Shown piece by piece: positions 18,207 through 27,838 of a DNA stretch of 64,000 bases. The DNA is from Devosia sp. Root413D1 (GTDB lineage: Bacteria; Pseudomonadota; Alphaproteobacteria; Rhizobiales; Devosiaceae). Location of the stretch: contig NZ_LMEA01000012.1 in assembly GCF_001425235.1 (NCBI RefSeq), forward strand, positions 499,818-563,817, in the 5' to 3' direction. Numbering within the stretch: position 1 is the first letter of the stretch; the number at the start of each line of letters is the position of its first letter. Position numbers and translations under genes: made by a program. The notes beneath the pieces are model-generated. The model worked only from the letters and a program-made list of their open reading frames with translations, was not told where the DNA came from and ran no database searches.

Positions 18207-18994
18207 CAGTGCACCGCCTCGAGCCGGTGGGCGCCGCCGAGATAGGCCTCCTGCACCTTGATATTGCCACGCACCTCATCGGGCAGCCCCTCGGCAATGA
18301 TCCTGCCGCCCGACAGGACGGAGATCTTGTCGGCCAAGGAGAACACGACATGCATGTCGTGTTCAATGATCACCTTGGTCATGCCGCGCGCCTTGATCTT
18401 CTGTAAGAGGTCGATGGTGGTGTTGGTGTCGTGCCGCGACATGCCGGCGGTCGGCTCGTCGAGCAGCAGCAGGCGCGGATGCTGGATCAGGCACATGGCC
18501 AGCTCCATGCGCCGCTTGTCGCCGCGGCTCAGGGCGCCGGCATGGGACAGCCGGCGATCGGCGAGGCCGACATCCTCGAGGATCGCCTCGGCTTCGTCGC
18601 GCAGCGCCGCTTCGCGCTCGACGCTGCGCAGCACATTGACGCGGAAGGCGCCATCGCGCCTGGCGAAGGCCGGCACCATGACGTTCTGCAACACCGTCAG
18701 ATCGGGGAAAATCTCGGGGGTCTGGAACACCCGGGCGACGCCGAGCTGGTTGATCTGGTGCGGCTTCTTGCCGGTCAGCACCTGGCCATCGAACACCACG
18801 GCGCCGCTGGTCGGCGCCAGCCGACCGATGATCACGTTGAGCAGCGTGGATTTGCCGGCGCCGTTCGGCCCGATAATGGCGTGAGTCTGGCCCTCTTCGA
18901 CTTCGAGGTCGATGTCGGACAAAGCGTGCAGCCCGCCGAAATTCTTGCTGACGTCATCGACATGCAGGACGACATTGCGTTCTGTGGTTGTCAT
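18206..18994 (-). CDS. livG: Branched-chain amino acid/amide-type ABC importer, ATPase LivG
   Basis: 262 residues. Walker A IGPNGAGKST at 41-50, the LivG-typical GVARVFQTPEIFPDLTVLQN, signature SRGDKRRMELAM (a variant of LSGG, seen in urea/amide-type LivG-like proteins), Walker B LLLLDEPTAGM, H-loop VIIEHDM. The start lies 7 bp after the LivM stop. Confidence 0.92.
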   Translation of the reverse strand: MTTTERNVVLHVDDVSKNFGGLHALSDIDLEVEEGQTHAIIGPNGAGKSTLLNVIIGRLAPTSGAVVFDGQVLTGKKPHQINQLGVARVFQTPEIFPDLTVLQNVMVPAFARRDGAFRVNVLRSVEREAALRDEAEAILEDVGLADRRLSHAGALSRGDKRRMELAMCLIQHPRLLLLDEPTAGMSRHDTNTTIDLLQKIKARGMTKVIIEHDMHVVFSLADKISVLSGGRIIAEGLPDEVRGNIKVQEAYLGGAHRLEAVH

Positions 18995-19001
18995 CTTGGC
19001 G

Positions 19002-20144
19002 CTACTCCGCCGGCTGGACGCGCATGGCGCCGGCTTTGGGTGGGTTGCCCCGGCGGAACAGCGCGCCGATACGGCGCACGCCCTCCATGATGCCGCCGGG
19101 CAGGAACACCACGACCAGGACGAACAGCAGCCCCAGCGTCAGCTGCCAGCCTTCGCCGACGAACTTGCTGGCGATGGCGACGACGGTGTCGTGCAGCGGG
19201 GCGGGAATGAAGTCGAAGAAGCGGCTCAAGATGCCCTCGTTGAAGGACGAGAAGATGTTCTCGAAATACTTGATCAGCCAGGCACCCATCACCGGCCCGA
19301 TCAGCGTGCCGACGCCGCCGAGGATGGTCATCAGCACCACCTCGCCGGAGGCCGTCCACTGCATGCGTTCGGCGCCCGCCAAAGGATCGGTGACTGCCAG
19401 CAGCGCCCCGGCGAGCCCGGCATACATGCCCGAGATGACGAAGGCGGTGAGCGCATAGGGGCGGGTGTTGAAGCCGGTATAGCTCATCCGCATCTGGTTG
19501 GATTTGATGCCCCGCAGCATCATGCCGAAGGGCGAGGCGAAGACCTTCTGGGCAAAGAAGAAGGCGATGAGCAGCACCACGGCGCAGAAATAGAAGCCGC
19601 TGAGCCCGCTTAAAGTCACGCCGAACAGGCTCGCCGTCGGCAGGCCGGCACCGCGGGTGGTGAAGGCGAGGTCGATGAGGCGCGGATCCTGCAGCGTCAA
19701 TTGCAGCGAGGTCTCGCCATTGGTGATCGGGGTCAGCACCGAGTAAGCGAGGTTGTAGCTCATCTGGGCGAAGGCCAGGGTCAGGATGGAGAAGTAGATC
19801 CCCGATCGCCGGAGGCTCAGGAAACCGATGACCAGCGCGAACAGCCCGGAAATCACCACCGCGAGGAGCAGCGCCGGCAGCGCGTCCATGGTCAGGAGCT
19901 TGAACGACCACACGGCGGTATAGGAGCCGACCCCGAGGAAGGCGGCATGGCCGAAGCTCAGGTAACCGGTGAGCCCGAACAGGATGTTGAAGCCGATGGC
20001 GAAGATCGCGTAGATCGCGAATTTCTGCATCAGGCCCGGATAGTTGGCGCCGAACGGCGCCGTCCATACCGGCATGGTGACGACCACCAAGGCGAAGAGC
20101 GCGAGGATCAGCGCGTCGCGGCGGGAGAGCTGGAACAGCGCCAT
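19002..20144 (-). CDS. livM: Branched-chain amino acid/amide-type ABC importer, permease LivM
   Basis: 380 residues from the ATG at 20144, which has GGAGA 7 nt upstream; an earlier TTG overlapping the LivH stop is less likely. LivM hallmarks: [25 protein letters not shown], the EAA-like [23 protein letters not shown] and [16 protein letters not shown]. About ten helices. The long C-terminal loop [20 protein letters not shown] is larger than in E. coli LivM and recalls the urea/amide branch. Confidence 0.92.
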   Translation of the reverse strand: MALFQLSRRDALILALFALVVVTMPVWTAPFGANYPGLMQKFAIYAIFAIGFNILFGLTGYLSFGHAAFLGVGSYTAVWSFKLLTMDALPALLLAVVISGLFALVIGFLSLRRSGIYFSILTLAFAQMSYNLAYSVLTPITNGETSLQLTLQDPRLIDLAFTTRGAGLPTASLFGVTLSGLSGFYFCAVVLLIAFFFAQKVFASPFGMMLRGIKSNQMRMSYTGFNTRPYALTAFVISGMYAGLAGALLAVTDPLAGAERMQWTASGEVVLMTILGGVGTLIGPVMGAWLIKYFENIFSSFNEGILSRFFDFIPAPLHDTVVAIASKFVGEGWQLTLGLLFVLVVVFLPGGIMEGVRRIGALFRRGNPPKAGAMRVQPAE

Positions 20145-20146
20145 GG

Positions 20147-21175
20147 TCAATTCTCCATCATGCCGCGGCGGCCGAACAGCCCGCGCGGCCGGACGAGGAG
20201 GATCACCACTGCCGTCAGGTAGATGATGATCTGATCGATGCCGGGCAGGATCGACTTGATCTGGTTCATCGAGGCAAAACTCTGCAGGATCCCGAGCAGG
20301 AACCCGGCGGCCACGGCGCCCGGCAGCGAGCCCATGCCGCCCACCACCACGACGACGAAGCTCAGCACCAGGAAATCCATGCCCTGGTGATAGTTGGGCG
20401 GCAGCAGCGGGGTGTACATCACGCCGGCGAGGCCGGCGACCACCGCGGCAAGACCGAACATGATGGTGAAGCGGCGGTCGATATTGATGCCGAGCAGCCC
20501 CACCGTCTCACGATCGGCCATGCCGGCCCGCACCACCATGCCGAAGGTGGTGAAGCGCAGGAAGCCGAACACCGCGGCGATGACGCCGGCCGAGAACAGG
20601 AAATACACCAGCCGCCACAGCGGATAGGTCAGCGCCCCCGGTGCAAGGCCGATCAGCGCCCCGACATCGGCGGCGCCGCGCAGCGCGGTGGGCATGGCCT
20701 GGCTGATCGGGTTGGGCCCGAAGATCGCCTTGACGATCTCCTGCAACACGATGGCGAGGCCGAAGGTGACGAGAATCTGCTCGGCGTGCGGACGCTTGTA
20801 GAAATGCTTGATCAGCCCGCGTTCCATGACGATGCCGATGACCAGCATCACCGGGATGGCGAGGAGGATTGAGAGCGGCACCGACCAGTCGATCAGCACC
20901 GCCCCCCAATCGCCGAACCAGGTCTGGGCGAGCGGCGTGCGCACTTCGAGCGCGGTGCCCCAGGCGGTGGTCTGGGTGGGGTCGACGGTGACGGTTTCGA
21001 GGGTGATCAGGTAGCGGAAGGTGACGGCACAGAAGGCGCCGAGCATGAACAGCGCGCCATGCGCGAAGTTGACGACGCCGAGGGTGCCGAACACCAGGGT
21101 CAGCCCGAGCGCGATCAGCGCGTAGGCGCCGCCCTTGTCGAGGCCGTTGAGAAGTTGCGCGAGTATGGCGTCCAT
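20147..21175 (-). CDS. livH: Branched-chain amino acid/amide-type ABC importer, permease LivH
   Basis: 342 residues. LivH hallmarks: [40 protein letters not shown], the EAA loop [22 protein letters not shown] and [20 protein letters not shown] hydrophilic insert near residues 60-85 ([16 protein letters not shown]) enlarges an early loop. The ATG lies 72 bp after the binding-protein stop and heads the membrane/ATPase half of the operon. Confidence 0.92.
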   Translation of the reverse strand: MDAILAQLLNGLDKGGAYALIALGLTLVFGTLGVVNFAHGALFMLGAFCAVTFRYLITLETVTVDPTQTTAWGTALEVRTPLAQTWFGDWGAVLIDWSVPLSILLAIPVMLVIGIVMERGLIKHFYKRPHAEQILVTFGLAIVLQEIVKAIFGPNPISQAMPTALRGAADVGALIGLAPGALTYPLWRLVYFLFSAGVIAAVFGFLRFTTFGMVVRAGMADRETVGLLGINIDRRFTIMFGLAAVVAGLAGVMYTPLLPPNYHQGMDFLVLSFVVVVVGGMGSLPGAVAAGFLLGILQSFASMNQIKSILPGIDQIIIYLTAVVILLVRPRGLFGRRGMMEN

Positions 21176-21247
21176 GGTCCGCTGCCCTGTTGGTGCCAGA
21201 GTAGCCGCTCCGGCTGGATCGCAGCCGGAGCGGGCCTCAGGTGTCGA

Positions 21248-22597
21248 TCAGCAGGCGACCGCGGTGTCGGGACCGAGCTCGCCGCCGAAGATCGCCGGAT
21301 CGTAGGTGACGCTTTCCTTGGAGGCGGTGGCGACCACTTCGAGCAGGTCGAACGGGTTGGCCGGCGCTTCCTTGCCCTTCACCACATAGACTTCCTTGAA
21401 GCACTGGTGGTCTGTGGCGCGGTAGCTGGTCGGACCGTTCCCCATGCCGTCGAACTCGAAGCCCTCGAGGGACTTGATGACCTCTGGCGGATAGAAGGTG
21501 CCGGCGCGTTCGCAGGCATCGGCATAGAGCAGTGCCTGGACGTAGGAGGTGTGGGCGGCCTGGCTCGGCGGCTGGCCGAACTTGGCGCCGAACGACTTGG
21601 TAAAGGCCTTGCTGGCGTCGTCGGGCAGCTGCCAATCCCAGTTCGAGGTGCCGTAAATGCCCTTCATGGCATCGCCGGCGCCCTTGGCCATCAGGTCGGA
21701 GACCAGCGGCACGACGATCTCGAACTGCTTGCCGTTGGCCTGCTTGTCCTTCATGCCGAACTGCACCGCCTGGGTGAGCGAGTTCACCATGTCGAAGCCG
21801 TAATGGTTGAGGATCAGCACGTCGGCGCCGGAGTTGAGCACCGGTGTCAGATACTGGCTGAAATCGCCGGCGCCCACCGGGGTGCGGACCGGCGCCAGGG
21901 TCTTCCAGCCGAGCGCCTCGGTGGCGTTCTTCATCGACTCTTCCTGGGTCCAGCCCCAGGTGTAGTCGGCGGTCAGGTGGTAGGCGACGCGATCCTTGCC
22001 ATAAGCATCGCCGAGCACTGGCCCCAGCGCGATGCCCGACTGATAGGCGTTGAAGAAGTGGCGGAAGCCGTAGCGCTTCTTGTCCTTGCCGGTGGTGTCG
22101 TTGGAGTGGGTGAGCGCCGCCATGAAGATGACGCCCTTTTCCTGGCAGAGCCCCTGCACGGCGATCGCCACTGCCGAGGAGGAACCGCCGGTGATCATCA
22201 CCGCGCCATCGCGCTCGATCATGCGGCGCGCCGAGTCGCGGGCGGCATCGGCCTTGGTCTGGTCGTCGCCGGTGACGCCCACCACCTTCTTGCCGAGGAT
22301 ACCGTTGCCCTTCAAAGTCTTCGACGAGAAGAACGGGATCAGGCCGCCATCGCCGCCGCCATTGAGGTGCTCGACGGCGAGCTCGTAAGCGCGCTGCTCG
22401 TCGGCGCCCTCATCGGCATAGGCGCCGGTCAGCGGCATGTTGAAGCCGATGGTGACGGTGTCACCGGTCGGTGCGTTGCAGAATTCCTGGGCATAGGCGC
22501 CCCGGGTGAAAATCAGCGGCGAAACGCCGGTCGCCAGAATGCCGGCAAGGCCGCCCTTCAGCACGCCGCGGCGGCTGAAGTTCCCAGAATTGGTCAT
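21248..22597 (-). CDS. LivK-like ABC importer substrate-binding protein with Tat signal
   Basis: 449 residues from the ATG at 22597, behind GAGGAGG. The N-terminus FSRRGVLKGGLAG is a twin-arginine signal with predicted cleavage after AYA near residue 36. The mature chain has the periplasmic-binding type 1 fold: VTIGFNMPLTGAYADEG, AVMITGGSSSAVAIAV, GVIFMAALTHSNDTTG. Members of this Peripla_BP_6 group bind amino acids, urea or amides. Tat export suggests folding before export. It is the first gene of the Liv-type operon and divergent from the ScfR-like gene (180-bp gap). Confidence 0.9.
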   Translation of the reverse strand: MTNSGNFSRRGVLKGGLAGILATGVSPLIFTRGAYAQEFCNAPTGDTVTIGFNMPLTGAYADEGADEQRAYELAVEHLNGGGDGGLIPFFSSKTLKGNGILGKKVVGVTGDDQTKADAARDSARRMIERDGAVMITGGSSSAVAIAVQGLCQEKGVIFMAALTHSNDTTGKDKKRYGFRHFFNAYQSGIALGPVLGDAYGKDRVAYHLTADYTWGWTQEESMKNATEALGWKTLAPVRTPVGAGDFSQYLTPVLNSGADVLILNHYGFDMVNSLTQAVQFGMKDKQANGKQFEIVVPLVSDLMAKGAGDAMKGIYGTSNWDWQLPDDASKAFTKSFGAKFGQPPSQAAHTSYVQALLYADACERAGTFYPPEVIKSLEGFEFDGMGNGPTSYRATDHQCFKEVYVVKGKEAPANPFDLLEVVATASKESVTYDPAIFGGELGPDTAVAC

Positions 22598-22746
22598 TAG
22601 CTCCTCCTCATGCGCGGCGGGGCACGGTGCATTGCCATGCGCCTCACAGCGATGCGCCACTATCCGGCGGTCTGCAAAGCTGCGCAACAGGTGACTGATA
22701 TTGCTCAGCATTTCTGTAAATCATTGGCCTTGCTCGGCTGCCGATG

Positions 22747-22762
22747 TGTCAATAGATTGACA
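22747..22762. promoter_or_regulatory. Perfect palindrome upstream of the ScfR-like regulator, probable autoregulatory operator
   Basis: TGTCAAT (22747-22753) and ATTGACA (22756-22762) are exact inverted 7-bp arms around AG, ending 15 bp before the regulator ATG and overlapping the zone of its ribosome-binding site. A 16-bp palindrome of this kind fits a dimeric XRE-type regulator binding its own leader; the assignment is inferred. Confidence 0.5.
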
Positions 22763-22777
22763 ATCCAGGGGAGATAC

Positions 22778-24400
22778 ATGCGCGCGCCGATCGGGCTCAA
22801 GATCAGTTCACGTCGCCGGGCATTGGGGGTGTCGCAGGCCGCGCTCGCGCGCCGCGCCGGAATTTCCGCGAGCTATCTCAACCTGATCGAGCGCAACAAG
22901 CGCCATGTCGGCGGCTCGCTGCTGATCCGCCTCGCCGAAGAGCTCGGGGTGGAACTCAGCGAACTCAGCGGCGATGCCGAGCACCGGCTGATCGCCGAAC
23001 TCGACGAAGCCTTCGCCGATCCGGTGCTCGAGGGCATCGACATGCCGGCGTCGCGCGATCTGGTGGCGCAGCAGCCGGCCGCTGCGCGCGCTATCGCCCG
23101 CCTCCGCCGCGCCTATCTCGGCGCCACCGCCAATGCCGACAGCTATGCCGACCGGCTGCGGACCGATCCGCTGCTGGCGCAATTGCTGCACCGCATCCTC
23201 TCCGGCATCACCGCCGTCCGCTCCACCGCCGAAATTCTCGAGGATGTCACCGATCTCGAGGAAGGCGAGCGCGAGCGGTTCGTCGAAACGATCACGCGCG
23301 AGACGCGCGGGCTCACCGATGTGGCGCGCAGCCTGATCGGCCAGTTCGAGGTCGATGCCCGGGGCCGGCGCACGCTGTCGCCGATCCGCGAACTCGACGA
23401 CCTGATCTTCGAGCGTGACAATTACTTCCCGGGGCTCGAGGCCGTCGCCGCCGAGTTGCGGGCCGAGATCGAAGCCAGCGGCCCGTTCGGCGAAGCTGCA
23501 CTTGCCGCCTGCCTTGCAGCCAAGTTCGGGGTCAGCGTCTCCCGCAGCGCCGATCGCGAGGTGGATGCTGCCGGTTTCCCCGGCCAGTATCACTTCAACT
23601 CCAATACCCGCACCATGTGGTTCCAGGCGAGCGCCGGCGCCGCCACCCGGCAGTTCCAGCTCACGCGGCTTTACGCCGAACTCAGCGCCGCCGACGCCAT
23701 CGAGCGTGAAGTCGACACCCCGCAACTGTCGACTGGCACGGCGCGGCGGCTTGGCTATCGGGCGCTCAGCTCCTACCTCGCCGGCGCCATGGTGTTTCCC
23801 TATGCGCAGTTTCTCGCCGATGCCGAAGCGCAGCGCTATGACATCGAGACGCTGCGCCAGCTCTACACTGCGAGCTTCGAGCAGGTGGCGCATCGCCTGG
23901 TTTCGTTGCGCAAACCGGGCGAGCCCGGACTGCCGTTCGGGTTCCTGCGCTCCGATGCGGCGGGGCGATTGACCAAGCATTTCCCCCTGCCCGGCCTGCC
24001 GCTGCCAAGTGCCGGGCACGCCTGCCCGCGCTGGGTGATCTATGGCGCGTTCCGCACGCCGCGGACGCTGGCCCGGCAGATCGCGCAGTTCGCCGACGGC
24101 TCGCGCTACCTGTTCATTGCCAGCGCGCAACCGCGACAGGGCGCCGGCTATGCCGACCACGCCATTCCGACCTCGGTGATGCTCGCCTGCGATGTGCTGC
24201 ATGCCGATCGCACGGTTTACGGCGCCGGCCTCGATCTCGGCGACAGCAGCGCCGACGTACCGGTCGGGCCGAGCTGCCGCCTCTGCCCGCGGCGCGATTG
24301 CGCCGACCGGCAGGAAGAAGCCTTCACCACGGCGGGCGAGCCTGCCGCCATCCGGGCGCCGCTGGTGCCCCGGCGTTTCGACATTGGCGAGCCGGACTAG
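22778..24400 (+). CDS. ScfR/RamB-like XRE regulator with degenerate IrrE-type and DUF2083 regions and a HisKA-like segment
   Basis: 540 residues; the ATG follows AGGGGAG. Residues 5-62 are an XRE helix-turn-helix (ALGVSQAALARRAGISASYLNLIERNKR). The middle holds an IrrE/DUF955-like region whose HExxH is lost (FQLTRLYAELS instead), and the C-terminus is the DUF2083 region ending with a Cys cluster, CRLCPRRDC. ScfR/RamB proteins of about 470 residues control short-chain acyl-CoA or acetate metabolism. Here residues 130-190 form an extra helical pair that aligns with a histidine-kinase dimerisation domain: HRILSGITAVRSTAEIL matches the H-box, with His138 at the phospho-acceptor place, and ERERFVETITRETRGLT matches the second helix of the neighbouring kinase. 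No ATP-binding domain follows. The next genes encode that kinase and a receiver protein. Confidence 0.88.
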   Translation: MRAPIGLKISSRRRALGVSQAALARRAGISASYLNLIERNKRHVGGSLLIRLAEELGVELSELSGDAEHRLIAELDEAFADPVLEGIDMPASRDLVAQQPAAARAIARLRRAYLGATANADSYADRLRTDPLLAQLLHRILSGITAVRSTAEILEDVTDLEEGERERFVETITRETRGLTDVARSLIGQFEVDARGRRTLSPIRELDDLIFERDNYFPGLEAVAAELRAEIEASGPFGEAALAACLAAKFGVSVSRSADREVDAAGFPGQYHFNSNTRTMWFQASAGAATRQFQLTRLYAELSAADAIEREVDTPQLSTGTARRLGYRALSSYLAGAMVFPYAQFLADAEAQRYDIETLRQLYTASFEQVAHRLVSLRKPGEPGLPFGFLRSDAAGRLTKHFPLPGLPLPSAGHACPRWVIYGAFRTPRTLARQIAQFADGSRYLFIASAQPRQGAGYADHAIPTSVMLACDVLHADRTVYGAGLDLGDSSADVPVGPSCRLCPRRDCADRQEEAFTTAGEPAAIRAPLVPRRFDIGEPD

Positions 24401-24452
24401 TTATGCCTAAGTAGGCCAAGCCTGATTGGGAGGTCGGGCAGGAGGGGGAGAT

Positions 24453-24836
24453 TTGGCTGTCGATGTTCTCATCGCCGAGGATGAGCCGAGCATTCTAAGA
24501 TCGCTCGACTTTATCCTCCGCCGCGCCGGCTGGTCGATCGAAGCGGTCACCGACGGCGACGCCGCGCTCAGCGCGGTGCGCCGCAGCATGCCCAAAGTGC
24601 TGGTCCTCGACGTGATGCTACCCAAGCGCTCGGGCTTCGATGTACTGAAGCAGATCCGCGCCGATGACGCCTTGCGGCAGTTACCGGTGCTGATCCTCAC
24701 CGCCAAGGGGCAGGCACAGGATCGCCGCACCGCCGAGGAGCTCGGCGCCGACCGGTTCGTCACCAAGCCCTATGCCAATGCCGAGGTGGTCGGGGCGGTG
24801 CGCGAACTGATGGGCCTCGCTCCGGCGGTGGAATAG
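24453..24836 (+). CDS. Receiver-only response regulator
   Basis: 127 residues from a TTG behind GGAGGGGGAG; no in-frame ATG is available. The whole protein is a CheY-like receiver: VLIAEDEPSI acidic pocket, phospho-acceptor Asp in VLVLDVMLPKRSG, conserved Thr in LILTAK and Lys in FVTKPYAN. There is no output domain, so it must act by protein contact, for example as a phosphate shuttle or by binding the HisKA-like part of the upstream regulator. It lies 52 bp after the ScfR-like gene and 4 bp before the next one. Confidence 0.92.
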   Translation: MAVDVLIAEDEPSILRSLDFILRRAGWSIEAVTDGDAALSAVRRSMPKVLVLDVMLPKRSGFDVLKQIRADDALRQLPVLILTAKGQAQDRRTAEELGADRFVTKPYANAEVVGAVRELMGLAPAVE

Positions 24837-24840
24837 ACCG

Positions 24841-25074
24841 ATGGAGCGCCGGAAGCTCGAAAGCGCGGCGCTGTTCCTCAGCCTCCTGGGTGTTTTGCTG
24901 ATCCTGCCGCCACTCGCCGTGGTGTTCCAGCTCGAGCGGCGCCTGTTCGGCGTGCCGTTCGAGGTGATCTACCTGTTCGTTTGCTGGCTGGGGCTGATCG
25001 CCGCTGCCTTCTGGCTCGGCCGCCGCCTGCCGCGCGAAACCGAGGCCGAACCGCCAACCGAGGGCGAGGACTGA
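24841..25074 (+). CDS. Small two-helix membrane protein preceding a symporter-kinase
   Basis: 77 residues with two hydrophobic helices (about residues 9-29 and 40-60), then an acidic tail rich in Glu and Pro. It begins 4 bp after the receiver stop and its TGA overlaps the start of the symporter-kinase gene (TGATG). Size, topology and position are those of small proteins commonly encoded beside solute:sodium symporters of the SSS family (DUF485/DUF4212-like), but I cannot assign the family firmly. A partner or stability role for the symporter part is inferred. Confidence 0.78.
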   Translation: MERRKLESAALFLSLLGVLLILPPLAVVFQLERRLFGVPFEVIYLFVCWLGLIAAAFWLGRRLPRETEAEPPTEGED

Positions 25075-27749
25075 TGCTGACGCCGGACGTGGTCATCGCC
25101 GTCGCCATCGGTTACGTCGGCCTCCTCTTCCTCATCGCCTATGTCAGCGACCGCCAGGCGCGTAACCACAAGGCGGCGTTCCTCCGCTCGCCCTTCATCT
25201 ACACGCTCGCCATCTCGGTCTATTGCACCAGCTGGACGTTCTACGGCGCCGTCGGTTCGGCGGCGCGCAACGGGCTCGAATATCTCGCCATCTATCTCGG
25301 GCCGACGCTGGTGTTCATCGGCTGGTGGTTCGTACTGCGCCGGCTGGTGCGGATCAGCCACAAGCAGCGCATCACCTCTATCGCTGACCTGCTATCGGCG
25401 CGGTTCGGTAAATCGAGCCGCCTCGCTGTGCTGATCACCGTCATCGCGGTGATCGGCATCGCGCCCTATATCGCGCTGCAACTCAAGGCCGTCACCTCGT
25501 CGCTGCAGGCCATTGCCGGGGTCGGCGAGTTTCCCGGCCGGACGCTGCGCGGCATCGACGAGGTCGGGCTGGCGCTGGCGGTTGCGGCGGGGATGGCGCT
25601 GTTCACTATCTTGTTCGGCACACGCAATGTCGATGCCAAGGAGCAGCATCACGGCGTCGTCGCCGCCATCGCCTTCGAAGCCATCGTCAAACTCGCGGCG
25701 CTGCTGGCGATCGGCATCTTCGTCATCTATGCGGGTGGCGGGCTCGAAGCGATCTTCTCGCGCGCCGAAGCGGCCGGGATCGACATCTACTCGACCGGCA
25801 ATTTCGACGACCGCTGGGTGGCAATGAACGTGCTTTCGGCGGCAGCCATCCTCTGCCTGCCGCGGCAGTTCCAGATCACCGTGGTCGAGAACTCCAACGA
25901 AAATCACCTGCGCACTGCCGGCTGGGCCTTTCCGGCCTACCTGCTGCTGATGAGCCTGTTCACCCTGCCGATCGCGCTGTTCGGGCTGACCTCGATGCCC
26001 GCGGGCGCCAACCCGGACATGTTCGTTCTCACCCTGCCGCTCTCGGCCGGACAGGAGGGCCTCGCGCTGTTCAGCTTTATCGGCGGCTTCTCGTCGGCCA
26101 CCTCGATGATCATCGTCGAGTCGATTGCGCTCTCCATCATGGTCTCCAACCATATCGTCATGCCGATCGTGCTGCGGGTCACCCAAGGGCACGGCGTTGC
26201 CAGTGCCCGTGGCGTCAGCCGCCTGCTGCTCAACTCGCGCCGCTTCTCGATCGCGCTGATCCTCTTACTGGGGTTTTTGTATTTCTACCTGACGCGCGAT
26301 TCCGACGCGCTGGCGCCGATCGGGCTGATCTCGTTCTGCGGCGTGGCGCAGTTCCTCCCCGCCATCATCGCGGCCCTGTTCTGGCGCGAGGCCTCGCTCA
26401 AGGCCGCGACATCAGCGGTTGCCGTCGGTTTCGTGGTCTGGGCCTGGTCGAGCTTCATGCCGTCGTTCCAGAGTTCGTCGCCGCTGGTGGCTCAGATCAT
26501 GGCCGAAGGGCCGTGGGGGTTCACCTGGCTGCGGCCCGAGGCGCTGTTCGGCGTCGAGGATATCGACCCGCTGGTCAACGTGGTGTTCTGGAGCCTCTTG
26601 CTCAACACCGCGACGCTGGTGGTCGTTTCGCTCTTCACCTCGCAATCGGCGCTGGAACGGGTGCAGGCGGCGCTGTTTGCCGATCTGTTCCGCCGCCCCG
26701 GCACCGGCGCGCCGGCAGTGATCCGCGGCTCGGCGACGGTCGAGGATCTCTATTTCGTCGCCGAGCGGGTGCTGGGTTCGCCGCGCGCCAAGGCGCTGTT
26801 CGAGGGGGTGGCTGGCGCGCCGCCACCGCAGTTCATCGATCGGCTGGAGCGCGAGCTCGCCGGCTCGATCGGCGCCGCTTCGGCGCATGTGATGCTCAGC
26901 AAGGTGGTGTCGGGCGACGCGGTATCGCTCGAGGAAGTCTTCGAGATGGCCGGCGAGACCCGGCAGGTGATCGAATATTCGCAGGAGCTGGAGCGCACCT
27001 CGGCCGAGCTCCGCTCGACGGCGCAGAAACTGGAGGAAGCCAACACGCAGTTGCGCGCCATCGACACCGAGAAGGACGAGTTCCTGAGCCAGGTCAGCCA
27101 CGAAGTGCGCACCCCGATGACCTCGATCCGCTCGTTCTCGGAGATCCTGCTCGAGGAGCAGAGGCTGACCGCCGACGAGCGGCAACGCTTCGTCAAGACC
27201 ATCCATCAGGAGAGTCTCAGGCTCACCAAGCTGCTCGACGACATCCTGGGGATGAGCGCGCTCGATCACGGCGAGCATGGCTGGGACAACACGCCGATCG
27301 AGGCCGAGCGCTCGATCGATCGCGCCATTGAAGTCTGCTCGGCGCTGGCGCGGCAGCGCCGCATGCAGCTGACCGTCGGCAGCCGCGCGCCGAGCGCGGT
27401 GATCTCGGGCGAACCCGACCGGCTCTGCCAGGTGCTGATCAACCTCGTCTCCAACGCCATCAAATACAATGATGCGGCCGAGCCGATGGTCGAAGTCCGC
27501 TCCCGCACCGGGCGCGGGCGCTACCTGATCGAAGTCGCCGATAACGGCCCCGGCATCCCCAAAGCCGAGCGTAAACTGATCTTCGAAAAGTTCGCGCGTG
27601 GGCAATCGGGCGGCGTCACCGCGCCCGCCGGGGCCGGCCTCGGCCTCGCCATTTCGCGCCAGCTGATCGAGCGGATGAACGGCAAGCTGGAACTGCTGCC
27701 GGCCACCGGCCAGGGCGCCTGCTTCCGCATCACCCTACCCCTGCTGTAG
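25074..27749 (+). CDS. Hybrid solute:sodium symporter-sensor histidine kinase (CbrA-like)
   Basis: 891 residues. The N-terminal half (about 1-500) is an SSS-family symporter with a dozen or more helices (VSVYCTSWTFYGAVGSAARNG-like opening, VVENSNENHLRTAGWAFPAYLLLM, IGGFSSATSMIIVESIALSIM). After a linker, a HisKA domain has the H-box SHEVRTPMTSI with His676, followed by HATPase motifs NLVSNAIKYND (N-box), DNGPGIP (G1) and GAGLGLAI (G2). The whole set is intact. It probably senses an organic acid or other solute through the transporter part and phosphorylates the receiver at 24453-24836. CbrA and related proteins control carbon source use; acetate or another short-chain acid is suggested by the ScfR-like neighbour, but not proven. 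Confidence 0.93.
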   Translation: MLTPDVVIAVAIGYVGLLFLIAYVSDRQARNHKAAFLRSPFIYTLAISVYCTSWTFYGAVGSAARNGLEYLAIYLGPTLVFIGWWFVLRRLVRISHKQRITSIADLLSARFGKSSRLAVLITVIAVIGIAPYIALQLKAVTSSLQAIAGVGEFPGRTLRGIDEVGLALAVAAGMALFTILFGTRNVDAKEQHHGVVAAIAFEAIVKLAALLAIGIFVIYAGGGLEAIFSRAEAAGIDIYSTGNFDDRWVAMNVLSAAAILCLPRQFQITVVENSNENHLRTAGWAFPAYLLLMSLFTLPIALFGLTSMPAGANPDMFVLTLPLSAGQEGLALFSFIGGFSSATSMIIVESIALSIMVSNHIVMPIVLRVTQGHGVASARGVSRLLLNSRRFSIALILLLGFLYFYLTRDSDALAPIGLISFCGVAQFLPAIIAALFWREASLKAATSAVAVGFVVWAWSSFMPSFQSSSPLVAQIMAEGPWGFTWLRPEALFGVEDIDPLVNVVFWSLLLNTATLVVVSLFTSQSALERVQAALFADLFRRPGTGAPAVIRGSATVEDLYFVAERVLGSPRAKALFEGVAGAPPPQFIDRLERELAGSIGAASAHVMLSKVVSGDAVSLEEVFEMAGETRQVIEYSQELERTSAELRSTAQKLEEANTQLRAIDTEKDEFLSQVSHEVRTPMTSIRSFSEILLEEQRLTADERQRFVKTIHQESLRLTKLLDDILGMSALDHGEHGWDNTPIEAERSIDRAIEVCSALARQRRMQLTVGSRAPSAVISGEPDRLCQVLINLVSNAIKYNDAAEPMVEVRSRTGRGRYLIEVADNGPGIPKAERKLIFEKFARGQSGGVTAPAGAGLGLAISRQLIERMNGKLELLPATGQGACFRITLPLL

Positions 27750-27838
27750 AAGCAGGTTTGCCAGGCGGCGGGGGCGATTTGGGCTTGCGATTATTCGCCC
27801 GCTCGATGAGTATCCGCCCAATCGGAGGGCAAAGCTTC

